A stretch of DNA of 47,258 bases from Carboxylicivirga marina (GCF_016612505.1 NZ_JAENRR010000038.1:1-47258), one strand, 5' to 3'. Positions 24,551-34,009 are shown, numbered from the stretch's first letter. A program made the numbers and translations. Notes: a model not told the origin generated them from the sequence alone.

Positions 24551-24868
24551 ATGTCATTTGCCGGCCATGTATTAGCAATGATTCAAACCATGCGAAATAA
24601 CCGAAATCTTGTCCATAAACGAGATAAACTATTTACCGGTCTGAACAAGCGTATTTCAAAAAACTACCGTCACCATACAAAGCAACAAAAGAAGATGAGT
24701 GCTGAGCAGCTTGAAGCATTACGTTCTAAACTTATTAAAGAAAACAGGCAATTGTTCGTCAAGAAAGTTATTGTTCTGAGCCTTGTAATTGGTTTTATCG
24801 TTGTATTCTTTTTGTGGTTGAATAATGCTATGGATTTAAACGTCATCAATGAACGATATGGATTTTAA
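24551..24868 (+). CDS. Small single-pass membrane protein of unknown function
   Basis: The protein has 105 residues. A basic N-terminal part (1-48, rich in Arg, Lys and His) is followed by a short helix (MSAEQLEALRSKLIKENR) and one membrane segment (about 72-91, KVIVLSLVIGFIVVFFLWL). No family is recognised. It starts 57 bp after the NUDIX stop and ends before a strong terminator, so the two genes probably share a transcript. Confidence 0.7.
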   Translation: MSFAGHVLAMIQTMRNNRNLVHKRDKLFTGLNKRISKNYRHHTKQQKKMSAEQLEALRSKLIKENRQLFVKKVIVLSLVIGFIVVFFLWLNNAMDLNVINERYGF

Positions 24869-24874
24869 ACAGAA

Positions 24875-24906
24875 AAAACCTGCTCTCCACCACGAGAACA
24901 GGTTTT
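24875..24906. terminator. Bidirectional terminator between convergent genes
   Basis: AAAACCTGCTCTC (24875-24887) pairs with GAGAACAGGTTTT (24894-24906) with one mismatch. On the minus strand six T follow; on the plus strand TTTTCGATTTT. It can serve the small membrane protein gene and the convergent DUF5916 gene. Confidence 0.8.
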
Positions 24907-25027
24907 CGATTTTGATTTAAAATAACGTTTAACCAAATACCAAGCATCAAAATCCACTAAAGATGACTGGTCAAAATTAAACTACATAGTAGCCGTTGCC
25001 ACTTCTCACATATAACTTGTGTGTTCA

Positions 25028-27265
25028 CTATATATTTATCCAATACCTGATTTTGAAATTGACCTGAAAGCGTTTATTTCGAAAGTTTCCGGCTTCAAAA
25101 TCCTCTTTCACGACAATAAAAAAATCACTCATTGGTCTGAATCGCCATTGTATCATACTATTGATATTCATATTTTCTTGTTGGGTATTGTACTGAACCA
25201 ATGTCGTCCAGTTTAAATCTTTTTTTAAAGCAAGCTCTGAAGTAAAAGCTGCCAAATGGTAATTCTCCAATCCTTGTGGCTCAGGGAAATCGAGGCGACA
25301 ATAATTATAATCAAGCAGCAAGCGGCCCCATGGCTCAATGCGATAACTCAAGCCCATATGAGCTGATGTTTTCTTTCCATTGTAAAACGAACCGTACTCC
25401 AAGGTTGAGGATACCTGAAGTCGTTTTCGTCCGTCGCTCCGCCAATATGCACCAATACTCTGATAATAATATTCGCCTGCTGGCAATGGCTTATCGTTGT
25501 GTAAAATATCTCTCGGTGCTAAAAGGCTTGCTTTTTCATAATTTAAAAACAGATTAAAAGCACTCCGGCTTTCAAACTCACCCCAAAAGTTGAGCGTTCC
25601 ACTATAATCGCTTACCTCACCCGATGGGTTGGTAAATACACTAAAACGATGCCCGGGTGTGAAGTAGAGAAATACATCACTTTCAGGATAAAAAACAAGG
25701 CTTGTGAAATTAGTAAACTCTGTAAACCCTTGCCTGAACTCAGTATTATCTACATCATTTTTATGATACAAACGCGGCACAAAGCCCATATCGGCAATGT
25801 AATTATCACCTACCTGATAAATTTTATTGTTGATGCGAAGTTTTGAAGAAGCATAATTGAGTTCTCCTCCGGCAAAATGTGCATTGGAATAGTTCTCCGG
25901 ATTAAAACTATTATGATACTTCAAACTACCTGTCCAGCTGCCGGATGCATTCATATAATCAAACTCCAAACCAGCCGTGCGGTTATAGTCATCTTTATCA
26001 AACTTGTACACATCATATAGCGACTGACGATTGGTAAAAACGCCTTTAATTGCTGAGCGCTTAAATACGCCCCACTGAAAAGAAGCCGCTGAATAGTTTT
26101 GAGACGCCTGGTCTTTGTAAGATTCATTGGTAACATTTAATAAACCAATGCGCACATCGTCAGTTACATTACCAGAGAAGCGAACTCCATAAACCATGGG
26201 TACATAATCCCATTCGTACATACCAATACGTCGTGTATACAAAGATTTAATACGATTATCGCTGGCCACGGTTGTATGGTCGGAGTATGATCCAAAGCTT
26301 GAAAACAAATCACCATTTTCAAGAAAGAAGGAGCGCATTTCGGGCAAGTAATATTCAAAACGATAGAAATCGATGTACTGCCTGTCAACATAAACGGTTG
26401 AGAAATCGGGGTAAACAGACAGGTCGAGTGATAAATCGGAGCCGATACTCATTTTGGCATCCAGGCCACCCGTAATGTTTGACTCAAGCTCTGTACCTTC
26501 AAAAAAATCATTTACCAAACCTCCCGATAAAGATGGGATCATGATTAGCTGTCCTCCATTGTTTTCGGGCACATCATCTTTGAAAAACACTTCACCATTG
26601 TAGCCAAAATCGAGACCTGAGAAAGCCATGGGAAAGCGAGACCAGATATCATAAGCCGCACGTTTCATATCATTCCGAATGAAGTTAATGCCCCAATCTG
26701 CATTTTCTTCATTAAACTTAATGGACGTAAATGGGATGGCCATTTCGTATACATAGCCATAATCTGTTATACGCGCTTCACCTTCCCAAAACTCATCCCA
26801 GAAAGGATCGAGATATGGATTGGCACCTCGCTGTGCCAGCGTTCCATCAAGCTGAACACCCTGTGAGTTCATGCCAAATATATAACCGTTTTTATCATTA
26901 TTATTTGGGTCGAGGGAAACACAAAAAGCATCACTGCTCCAATAATTACCTTCATCGTCGCGCCTCATTGAAAGCGTTACAGGTTTTGGATCCTCTTCGT
27001 AACAGATGGCCCCAACATAGATATGAGTATCATCGTACGTAATGCGAACTTCTGTTTTTGCCATCGCCGGAATTGTATCAATTGGCCAGTGTTGCCAAAA
27101 CTCATCAATCAAGCGGGCCTTGCGCCATCCTTCCTCATCAAGCTGACCATCAATAATGAATGCTTGCTCTGTTTTAGTAATATGTATCCGGTTTAAACCG
27201 GGTGCCTGGCCCAATGACCAAACAGATATACACATAAACATTAATAGGCTTAGCACAGGACGCAT
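25028..27265 (-). CDS. DUF5916 protein with CBM9-like N-terminus (second of two)
   Basis: The protein has 745 residues with a signal peptide (LSLLMFMCISVWSLGQ). The N-terminal CBM9-like part shows FIIDGQLDEEGWRKARLID, VRITYDDTHIYVGAICYEE and YEMAIPFTSIKF. The C-terminal DUF5916 region includes EMRSFFLENGDLFSSFGSYS, LYTRRIGMY and many aromatic beta strands; it ends NFKIRYWINI. It is a paralogue of the protein at 15829-18240. It is divergent from the LytS/LytTR genes, so co-regulation through the shared gap is possible. Confidence 0.88.
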   Translation of the reverse strand: MRPVLSLLMFMCISVWSLGQAPGLNRIHITKTEQAFIIDGQLDEEGWRKARLIDEFWQHWPIDTIPAMAKTEVRITYDDTHIYVGAICYEEDPKPVTLSMRRDDEGNYWSSDAFCVSLDPNNNDKNGYIFGMNSQGVQLDGTLAQRGANPYLDPFWDEFWEGEARITDYGYVYEMAIPFTSIKFNEENADWGINFIRNDMKRAAYDIWSRFPMAFSGLDFGYNGEVFFKDDVPENNGGQLIMIPSLSGGLVNDFFEGTELESNITGGLDAKMSIGSDLSLDLSVYPDFSTVYVDRQYIDFYRFEYYLPEMRSFFLENGDLFSSFGSYSDHTTVASDNRIKSLYTRRIGMYEWDYVPMVYGVRFSGNVTDDVRIGLLNVTNESYKDQASQNYSAASFQWGVFKRSAIKGVFTNRQSLYDVYKFDKDDYNRTAGLEFDYMNASGSWTGSLKYHNSFNPENYSNAHFAGGELNYASSKLRINNKIYQVGDNYIADMGFVPRLYHKNDVDNTEFRQGFTEFTNFTSLVFYPESDVFLYFTPGHRFSVFTNPSGEVSDYSGTLNFWGEFESRSAFNLFLNYEKASLLAPRDILHNDKPLPAGEYYYQSIGAYWRSDGRKRLQVSSTLEYGSFYNGKKTSAHMGLSYRIEPWGRLLLDYNYCRLDFPEPQGLENYHLAAFTSELALKKDLNWTTLVQYNTQQENMNINSMIQWRFRPMSDFFIVVKEDFEAGNFRNKRFQVNFKIRYWINI

Positions 27266-27294
27266 ATAATCGTTTTTTAAATTTCATGAGCGAA

Positions 27295-27373
27295 TGTATG
27301 GTTAAAACTCGCCTGTGATTCGGGAAGTAGACAAACGTATGTCTACAGATGATAAACCGTATAAAACCATACA
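27295..27373. promoter_or_regulatory. Nested inverted repeats in the DUF5916 / LytS divergent gap
   Basis: An inner near-perfect palindrome (27327-27346, GTAGACAAACGTATGTCTAC, 9 of 10 pairs) is framed by TGTATGGTT (27295-27303) and AACCATACA (27365-27373), a perfect 9-bp inverted pair. The set lies 30-108 bp upstream of the DUF5916 start and 114-192 bp upstream of lytS. It looks like an operator; the binder is unknown, with the adjacent LytTR regulator as one candidate. Confidence 0.5.
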
Positions 27374-27486
27374 AAAGTGATTCAAAGTGAAAGAATCGGG
27401 TTGTTAGTCGCTTCAATAGTGCATTTTGTCGATACGAGTTGGAGTTGGCCTGTCTTATTAATATTTTTAAATCAAAATTAGGTTGA

Positions 27487-28545
27487 ATGAACAAAGCCAA
27501 CACACATATTTTATTTAAGTACCGCTGGTTATGGCACGTCATCTTTTGGGTAGTATCGTATTTGTTTTACTCGCTATCGTATGGCGAATACAACAACAAC
27601 TATGCTTTTGAGTTTCAATCGAACCTGTACTTTTTACCCGTTCGAATGATTGGTGCGTATACGTTTATTTACCTGGTAATACCTTTTTTATTAAAACGCA
27701 GATATTACCAGTTTTTTGGTTTAACAGCACTTCACTGGATATTTTATGGCTTTATAATTTGGATGGTCTACTACAAAGTTCCTCTTTACGGATTGGAAGG
27801 CGACTACCCGATTTTCTATTGGCCAAAGATTATTGTAGCTGCCTTAACCAACTATGAAGTTCCGGCATTGGTTGCAACAATTAAGTTATTTAAAGTATGG
27901 TATTTGGATCAAAATAAGAAGCAAGACCTGATAACACAAAAACAACAAGCAGAACTCAACTTTCTGAAAACTCAGGTGCACCCGCATTTTTTATTCAACA
28001 CACTTAATAACCTGTATGCGCTGACCTTAAAAAAGGCCGATGAAGCACCCGATGTAGTTATTAAGCTAAGTGACTTATTGCGTTATATGCTTTACGAATG
28101 TGGTGAAAAGTTTGTGCCTTTAACAAAAGAGCTCACTTTCCTGACGAATTATATAGAGTTACAAAGCATCCGGCACGATAAGAGCATAGTTAACATTAAG
28201 CACGAACGCATTGGCGAACCCGGGAATAAGGTCATTGCTCCCTTGCTTTTACTACCCATTATCGAAAACTGCTTTAAACACGGCATAACGCAAGGCGATA
28301 AGGAAGTGCAAATACAAATATTACTAAGCATCGAAGAAAATAAACTGACAATGCATGTTAAGAATACCCTTAACGAGCGCATCAAAAACTTTACCGACGG
28401 ATTAGGCATTAGTAATGTACGACGACGATTAGAGCTTATCTATCCCAATCAACATGCATTTGAGATTAATACCGATGAAGGCTTTTTTGACGTGATGATT
28501 GAGATTAGACAAATAGGAAAAGACTTAGAATTGAAAACTGATTGA
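27487..28545 (+). CDS. LytS-type sensor histidine kinase
   Basis: The protein has 352 residues. Four hydrophobic segments in the first 140 residues form the membrane sensor. A coiled coil (about 140-162) leads to the His_kinase domain with QVHPHFLFNTLNNLYAL (phospho-acceptor probably His167) and an atypical ATPase domain with LLPIIENCFKHGI and DGLGISNVRRRLELIY. It probably phosphorylates the LytTR regulator encoded 42 bp downstream. The signal is unknown. Confidence 0.93.
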   Translation: MNKANTHILFKYRWLWHVIFWVVSYLFYSLSYGEYNNNYAFEFQSNLYFLPVRMIGAYTFIYLVIPFLLKRRYYQFFGLTALHWIFYGFIIWMVYYKVPLYGLEGDYPIFYWPKIIVAALTNYEVPALVATIKLFKVWYLDQNKKQDLITQKQQAELNFLKTQVHPHFLFNTLNNLYALTLKKADEAPDVVIKLSDLLRYMLYECGEKFVPLTKELTFLTNYIELQSIRHDKSIVNIKHERIGEPGNKVIAPLLLLPIIENCFKHGITQGDKEVQIQILLSIEENKLTMHVKNTLNERIKNFTDGLGISNVRRRLELIYPNQHAFEINTDEGFFDVMIEIRQIGKDLELKTD

Positions 28546-28587
28546 CAAAACGTATCGATACAAATTTAAACTAACGACTAATCAACA

Positions 28588-29310
28588 ATGCGAATCAACT
28601 GCCTGATTATAGATGATGAACCTTTAGCTGTAGAAGTCATTCAGAACCACATTAACAAACTGGATTCATTGAATGTAGTGGACACATGTCATCGGGCAGC
28701 CGAAGCATTTGACATCTTACGCACTAAAAAGATTGATTTGCTGTTTCTGGATATTCAAATGCCGGGCTTGACAGGTCTTGAGTTTCTACGCTCCTTGCGT
28801 CATCCGCCTAAAGTGATTCTCACAACAGCTTTTAAAGAATATGCTTTGGAAGGTTATGAGTTAGATATTGTTGACTACCTGATGAAACCTATTTCATTTG
28901 AACGATTTGTTAAGGCCGTGAATAAGTTTTTTGAGCAACAGCCTCGCGATATTGAATTGCACCAGGCCAAACCAGCCTGCGACGATAACAATTTTCTATA
29001 CATACGTACGGGTAAGATGGTGCACAAAGTTTTGCTGAAGGACATTGAGTATGTCGAAAGCCTTAAAGACTATGTGAATATTCACACATCTGACAGAACC
29101 ATTACGGCTCGTCAAACCTTATCATCAATTGAGAACATGCTGAATGAGGAACGTTTTATGCGCATTCATCGCTCATTTATTGTATCCATCAACCACATAA
29201 GTGGCTTTACAGCTACCACAATTGCCATTGCCGACAAAAACCTACCCATTGGTCGCAACTACAAGCAGCAGGTGTTTCATCAGTTAAACTACCATCCAGG
29301 AGATGAGTGA
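28588..29310 (+). CDS. LytTR-family response regulator
   Basis: The protein has 240 residues. The receiver domain (1-115) has LIIDDEP, the phospho-acceptor Asp55 in LLFLDIQMPGLTG, and DYLMKPISFERF. The LytTR DNA-binding domain (about 135-235) has YIRTGKMVHKVLLKDIEYVE, VNIHTSDRTITARQTLSSIE, RFMRIHRSFIVSI and LPIGRNYKQQV. It pairs with the LytS kinase upstream. LytTR proteins bind paired 9-bp direct repeats; I cannot point to a certain target. Confidence 0.95.
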   Translation: MRINCLIIDDEPLAVEVIQNHINKLDSLNVVDTCHRAAEAFDILRTKKIDLLFLDIQMPGLTGLEFLRSLRHPPKVILTTAFKEYALEGYELDIVDYLMKPISFERFVKAVNKFFEQQPRDIELHQAKPACDDNNFLYIRTGKMVHKVLLKDIEYVESLKDYVNIHTSDRTITARQTLSSIENMLNEERFMRIHRSFIVSINHISGFTATTIAIADKNLPIGRNYKQQVFHQLNYHPGDE

Positions 29311-29647
29311 AAAATAAGAGAGGCGAATTGAGATAAGAGAGGCGAGCGGAGTATAAGCTTAGGAGATGTTGGCGATTTGCGGCCCTGAATAAAAGATTGC
29401 CAGATCATTTCTCAATTTGCAGTTCACCAGTTCATCACTGCTTTATAAACTTTAAACTCTTAAACTAATCTACAATTCAGCAACTCCACAACATTTGATA
29501 AGTTTTATAGTTCTCTAACTTAACTAACCTTCGACAGGCTCAGGGTGCAATAAATTAAACAGCGATGTACCAATGCAACAGAGGTCTCTCTGCTCATTTC
29601 TCACTTCTCATCTCTAAATATTATCTTTACCGCCACAAAACAAAAAT
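29311..29647. other. Gene-free gap with degenerate repeats and a dispersed element
   Basis: This 337-bp gap has no credible gene. It holds a direct repeat ATAAGAGAGGCGA (29314-29326 and 29333-29345), a low-complexity AT-rich stretch (around 29440-29525) and the dispersed element at 29528-29548. TATCTTTA at about 29624 may be the minus 7 element of rarD. Confidence 0.5.
29528..29548. repeat. Dispersed intergenic element, copy 1
   Basis: This site contains CTTCGACAGGCTCAGGGTGC and matches the copy at 33835-33855 in 17 of 21 positions. Similar CTTCGACARGCTCAGG sequences are, to my memory, common between genes in many bacterial genomes; this was not checked. Confidence 0.5.
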
Positions 29648-30538
29648 ATGGCTTCACAACAAGAGCAAACGAGCGGTTATTTATACACATTTATGGCTTT
29701 TCTTACCTGGGGCTTATTCCCAATTTATTGGAAGATGTTAAGTCATATTGACGCCATGGAGGTATTGGCACATCGTATTTTTTGGTCGCTTATTTTTGTA
29801 TTACTGCTCCTGTTTTGGAAAAAGAAATTACACCTCACCCCTATATTTAAGAACAAAAAAGCGCTTTCAACACTGATTATAACAGGTATATTAATCGGTG
29901 CCAACTGGGGCATATTTATCTATGCCGTTAATGCCGGACATATTATTGAAGCCAGCTTAGGCTATTACATTACGCCATTATTAAATGTGGGATTAGGTAT
30001 GCTCTTCTTAAATGAGCGCTTAAATAAGGTTCAGTTTGTGGCACTGATTTTGGCCGCTGCGGCGGTTTTATATCTGACAATAGACTTTGGTCGTTTTCCA
30101 TGGATTTCGATTTTACTGGCATCAAGTTTTGCCATCTATGGACTATTAAAAAAGCTAAGTGGCGTTGAAGCTTTGCCTTCGTTAGCAATTGAAACGCTTG
30201 TGCTGGCCCCGTTGGCATTGGCTTTTATTATCTACAAAATGGCACAGGGCACAGGGGCCTTGTTTGCCGAAAACAGAACAATTGATTTTTTACTTATAAT
30301 GGCTGGTGTTGTCACAACCATGCCTTTATACTGGTTTGGAATAGGCGCCAAGCGTATTTCACTAACATCAGTGGGTTTTATGCAATATATTGGCCCAACC
30401 ATTATGCTGTTTTTAGGTATTTTCATGTACCACGAAGGTTTTCCTCAGGAAAAACAGATTGCTTTTGCAGCAATTTGGGTGGCACTGGCATTGTATAGTT
30501 ATTCCGTTGTGACAGGATACAGAAGACGAAAAGCATAG
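29648..30538 (+). CDS. rarD: RarD-type EamA-family transporter
   Basis: The protein has 296 residues with about ten membrane segments (two EamA repeats). Features typical of RarD: FLTWGLFPIYWKML near the N-terminus, VLAHRIFWSLIFVLLLLFW, GANWGIFIYAVNAGHIIEAS, LGYYITPLLNVGLGMLFLNE and MQYIGPTIMLFLGIFMYHE. In E. coli RarD is named for chloramphenicol sensitivity, but the physiological substrate is unknown. The gene stands alone, followed 87 bp later by an acetyltransferase gene. Confidence 0.93.
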   Translation: MASQQEQTSGYLYTFMAFLTWGLFPIYWKMLSHIDAMEVLAHRIFWSLIFVLLLLFWKKKLHLTPIFKNKKALSTLIITGILIGANWGIFIYAVNAGHIIEASLGYYITPLLNVGLGMLFLNERLNKVQFVALILAAAAVLYLTIDFGRFPWISILLASSFAIYGLLKKLSGVEALPSLAIETLVLAPLALAFIIYKMAQGTGALFAENRTIDFLLIMAGVVTTMPLYWFGIGAKRISLTSVGFMQYIGPTIMLFLGIFMYHEGFPQEKQIAFAAIWVALALYSYSVVTGYRRRKA

Positions 30539-30625
30539 ATTAAGAGTTACTTTTAAAGCTTCAATTCATACGCCCACATCAAAAAAGGTTTTAACTTCAT
30601 TGTTCACTTTAATTGATAATAAGAT

Positions 30626-31081
30626 ATGCAGTTTAAGGTCATTCCGTTTAAAGAACTTTCATTGGAAGAGTTATACCAACAACTACAATTAAGAGCCGAG
30701 ATATTTGTTGTAGAACAAAATTGCGTCTATAATGATTTGGATGGCAATGATGAATTGGCCCATCACCTTTTAGTACTTGATGAAGGAAAATTAACGGGCT
30801 ATGCGCGTATGTTGCCTCCAGGTAGTCGATTTAAAAATGCATCCATTGGACGATTAGTTGTTCATGCTGATTACCGTTTTAAAGGCCACGCTCGCAAAAT
30901 TATGGAAGAGGCAGCTAAGTTTTGCTTTTCAAGCTGGAACATCGAATGTATTAACATTAGTGCACAGAAATATTTAAAAGCTTTTTACACTAGTCTTGGC
31001 TACAAGATTGTCTCTGACGAATACCTCGAAGATGGCATTCCGCATTTAAAAATGGAACTTAAAAAATCTAATAACCAGTAG
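30626..31081 (+). CDS. GNAT-family N-acetyltransferase, ElaA type
   Basis: The protein has 151 residues, normal for ElaA. The N-terminal FKELSLEELYQQLQLRAEIF and VVEQNCVYNDLDGNDELAHH are typical of the ElaA family, and ASIGRLVVHADYRFKGHARK is the acetyl-CoA pyrophosphate-binding segment. The acceptor substrate is unknown. It is probably co-transcribed with the small gene 43 bp downstream. Confidence 0.92.
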   Translation: MQFKVIPFKELSLEELYQQLQLRAEIFVVEQNCVYNDLDGNDELAHHLLVLDEGKLTGYARMLPPGSRFKNASIGRLVVHADYRFKGHARKIMEEAAKFCFSSWNIECINISAQKYLKAFYTSLGYKIVSDEYLEDGIPHLKMELKKSNNQ

Positions 31082-31124
31082 CTAACAACTAAAAAATTGT
31101 ATTTTTAAAGTCAAACAACTTTTC

Positions 31125-31349
31125 ATGAAAGACCAAAAAGCCATCTTACACAAATGCCTGAAGAATGATTGGCCGGCATTTGTCATTTCTGGAACCGATA
31201 TATGTGCAGTTGAAGCCATGGAGGCCTACCTTAAAGTTGCCAGGCAAAAAGGTTGTAGTAAAGAGTTTCTGGATGACATGCAATTGGTCATTGATGAAAT
31301 GCGCCAGTTCCAGAGCGAAGAACCAGAACACATTAAGGTGCCGGATTAG
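31125..31349 (+). CDS. Small protein of unknown function
   Basis: The protein has 74 residues, acidic and apparently helical with no signal peptide or membrane segment; it has Cys at 12, 28 and 40. No family is recognised. It lies 43 bp after the ElaA-like gene and 51 bp before the sensor kinase gene on the same strand, with normal codon use for the region. A TATTTTTA sequence about 20 bp upstream could be a promoter element. Confidence 0.6.
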   Translation: MKDQKAILHKCLKNDWPAFVISGTDICAVEAMEAYLKVARQKGCSKEFLDDMQLVIDEMRQFQSEEPEHIKVPD

Positions 31350-31400
31350 ATTTCATAGACTGTTAGAACTTAGACATAAGACAAAAGACTTATTTATTAA

Positions 31401-32960
31401 ATGTCAAAACGTTTCATTATAAAACCATGGTTGATTGTTGGATTACTTCTGGTTATCCCAACATCACTTTTTACGGCCATTGAGCTTCTAACACTGAATG
31501 ATCAGGAGGAAGTAATTGAATCGATTTATACCAAGCAGCTGGAATCAGTTTTATCTTCCATCAACCAACACACTGATGACATTGCCAATAATTGGATAGA
31601 TGATCATGAATCAAATACAGATCTTTCAAAGCTAACAGGCACCTTTGAAGAATCATTATCTGGCTTTCCATACATCCGATCCTTTATACTTCACCCGATT
31701 GATTCAATATCACTCAACCTGGGGAGTTTTTCTATATCCAACGACACCCTAAAAAAGGAGATTGTGAATCAGTTATTAGCTCACAACAACGAAATAGAAC
31801 AACTAAAACGATACATTAAAAGCGGTTACCGTAAGATTATAGGTATTGATTTGGAGTACCAACAACATCTCTCGATGCTGGTGTATGTTAGCCAGGTACA
31901 AACGCAAACCTTCCTCAACATCTTATTATTAGATGCCCGCCAATTTATTAGTGAAGTACTTTCGCCACGTATTCAAATGGTGGCCGGAAACGATTTAATC
32001 ATCGTCGTTAGACATAACAAAACAAACGAGCTTATTGCTTGCAGCTTACTTAATGAAGCACCTGATGAAGTGGTGAAAGAACAGGCCATCTGGTTACTAC
32101 CGGACTATTATTTGGGTATTCAACCGGTTGGCATAAGCATTAGCGAGCTGGCTAACAAGCGAGCCACACAAAACATCGGTTTGCTAATATTAGTCGACAT
32201 ATTATTGATAACTGGTGCATGGCTGTTTTATCGAAATGTTAAAAGAGAGCTACACCTCGCTAAGGTAAAATCCGACTTTGTATCTAATGTATCCCACGAA
32301 ATCCGAACACCGCTTGCTTTAATAAGTATGTATGCCGAAACACTTCAGCTAGGCCGATTAAAAGAAGAAAGCAAGCGACAAAAATATTACAACATCATTT
32401 ACCGCGAAACCCAACGCCTTTCTGGCATCGTTAACAACATCCTTAATTTCTCGCGCATTGAAAGCGGTCGGCAAAAGCTTAGTTTTGGAAATGTGAATAT
32501 TAACGACATAGTGGAAGATGTAAACAACAACTACAATTACCATTTTAATGAAAAAGGTTTCACAGTAGATACTGACATCAACCATGAGCTAAGGTCTATT
32601 AATGCCGACAAGCAAGCACTTACCGAATGTGTCATTAATCTGGTTGATAACGCTGTTAAGTATAGTGCGGATACAAAAAAAATACATCTACGAACCGGAG
32701 TCAGAGCAAGCTACCAATTTATTGAAGTCAGTGATGAAGGCATTGGCATATCGCCCAAAGAACTCAAGCACATATTTGATAAATTCTATCGGGTTACCAA
32801 AGGTGCCTTGGCTCATCATGCCAAAGGCTCAGGCTTAGGACTTAGCATTGTTAACCATTTGGTACAGGGGCACCAGGGCAAAATAGAAGTTGAAAGCACA
32901 GAAGGGAAAGGCAGTACCTTTAGAATATTATTACCAATCAATAACTCTGCAAAACCATGA
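31401..32960 (+). CDS. Two-component sensor histidine kinase
   Basis: The protein has 519 residues. Two membrane segments (about 10-30 and 257-278) enclose a periplasmic sensor domain of about 225 residues. The HisKA domain has VSNVSHEIRTPLALISM (phospho-acceptor His299). The ATPase domain shows the N box NLVDNAVKYS, G1 DEGIGIS, F box IFDKFYR and G2 KGSGLGLSIV. Its stop overlaps the response regulator start as ATGA, so the two are translationally coupled. The signal is unknown. Confidence 0.95.
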   Translation: MSKRFIIKPWLIVGLLLVIPTSLFTAIELLTLNDQEEVIESIYTKQLESVLSSINQHTDDIANNWIDDHESNTDLSKLTGTFEESLSGFPYIRSFILHPIDSISLNLGSFSISNDTLKKEIVNQLLAHNNEIEQLKRYIKSGYRKIIGIDLEYQQHLSMLVYVSQVQTQTFLNILLLDARQFISEVLSPRIQMVAGNDLIIVVRHNKTNELIACSLLNEAPDEVVKEQAIWLLPDYYLGIQPVGISISELANKRATQNIGLLILVDILLITGAWLFYRNVKRELHLAKVKSDFVSNVSHEIRTPLALISMYAETLQLGRLKEESKRQKYYNIIYRETQRLSGIVNNILNFSRIESGRQKLSFGNVNINDIVEDVNNNYNYHFNEKGFTVDTDINHELRSINADKQALTECVINLVDNAVKYSADTKKIHLRTGVRASYQFIEVSDEGIGISPKELKHIFDKFYRVTKGALAHHAKGSGLGLSIVNHLVQGHQGKIEVESTEGKGSTFRILLPINNSAKP

Positions 32961-33652
32961 ATACAAAGCGCATTTTAGTAGTTGAGGATGAACCGGATAT
33001 GCAATCAGGCATTAAAGACAACCTGGAGTTTGAAGGCTATGAAGTAGAAACAGCATCTGACGGAAAAGAAGGTTTAGGCAAGATATTAACGAATAGCTTT
33101 GATTTAGTATTGTTAGATGTGATGCTTCCACTCATCAGCGGCTTTGATGTATGTAAAAAAGTACGCCATGAAGATAATGATACCCCTATCATCTTTTTAA
33201 CAGCAAAAGGAGAAGAGATCGATAAGGTTATCGGCTTAGAGTCAGGTGGCGACGATTACCTAACCAAGCCATTTAGTCTGCGTGAATTGTTAGCCCGTGT
33301 AAAGGCAGTGCTTAGGCGGACAGAAAAAAAAGAAACCAGCAATTCTTCTAAAAAGATAGAAATTGGCAAACTTACGGTTGACTTTGAAACCTATACAGCC
33401 ACTGTAAATGGTGACGTTGTAAAAATGACCAGTAAAGAGTTTGAGATATTGCAATACCTGCTCAAACACAAAAATGCCACTATCAGTCGCGACAGCCTTC
33501 TGGATAATGTTTGGGGATATGATTTTCAGCCAACAGCGCGTACCATTGACAACTTCATTTTAAAACTTCGACATAAAATAGAAGATAACCCCAATGATCC
33601 GGAAATCATCATCACAGTACATGGCATGGGGTATCGATTGGTTAGAAGTTAG
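32957..33652 (+). CDS. OmpR/PhoB-family response regulator
   Basis: The protein has 231 residues. The receiver domain has ILVVEDEPDMQSGI, phospho-acceptor Asp54 in LVLLDVMLPLISG and DDYLTKPFSLRELLARV. The winged-helix domain (about 130-230) has VKMTSKEFEILQYLLKHKN, WGYDFQPTARTIDNFILKLR and VHGMGYRLV. It pairs with the kinase upstream. About 310 bp downstream of its stop, TGACA repeats at 10-11 bp spacing precede the next gene; these are of the sort OmpR/PhoB proteins bind as tandem dimers (inference). Confidence 0.95.
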   Translation: MNTKRILVVEDEPDMQSGIKDNLEFEGYEVETASDGKEGLGKILTNSFDLVLLDVMLPLISGFDVCKKVRHEDNDTPIIFLTAKGEEIDKVIGLESGGDDYLTKPFSLRELLARVKAVLRRTEKKETSNSSKKIEIGKLTVDFETYTATVNGDVVKMTSKEFEILQYLLKHKNATISRDSLLDNVWGYDFQPTARTIDNFILKLRHKIEDNPNDPEIIITVHGMGYRLVRS

Positions 33653-33961
33653 AAGCTGTACACAGAATAGATTTACTACTTGATGTTCTTTTGTCGAACT
33701 AAAAAACCGTCGAATTGGTGAATCGTAATATTGTTGATGGTCTACAAGTTGAAGAGTTTAAATAATATCAGATGAACTGTGAATTGGTGAACCAGAAACC
33801 GGAAACATAGAACAAAGAACCTGAAACTTTTTACCCTTCAACAAGCTCAGGACGCTCCAGATCAAGCCACTAAACCACAAAAACCCAAACATGTAAACTC
33901 TTCAACTTCTATACTTTTAACCAGTTAACCAGTTCTTCAATTCTGCGCTTCGACTATAACG
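33653..33961. other. Gene-free low-complexity gap after the response regulator gene
   Basis: This 309-bp stretch holds no credible gene. It has recurring words such as GAATTGGTGAA (33712 and 33781) and AACCAGTTAACCAGTT (near 33920), and the dispersed element at 33835-33855. It resembles the gap at 29311-29647 in texture. I see no strong terminator for the kinase/regulator operon. Confidence 0.5.
33835..33855. repeat. Dispersed intergenic element, copy 2
   Basis: This site contains CTTCAACAAGCTCAGGACGC and matches the copy at 29528-29548 in 17 of 21 positions, in the same orientation. Both copies are intergenic. Confidence 0.5.
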
Positions 33962-34009
33962 ATGACATTTTGATGACAATTAATGACAACGTATGACATC
34001 ATTTTGACG
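33962..34009. promoter_or_regulatory. Five helically phased TGAC repeats (response-regulator-like box)
   Basis: ATGACA occurs at 33962, 33973, 33983 and 33993, and a related TTGACG at 34004, giving spacings of 11, 10, 10 and 11 bp, one DNA turn each. On the other strand the repeat is TGTCAT, close to the half-site of the E. coli Pho box, which also repeats every 11 bp. The set lies directly upstream of a promoter-like sequence for the gene at 34079 and downstream of an OmpR/PhoB-type regulator gene, the natural candidate to bind it. Confidence 0.65.
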
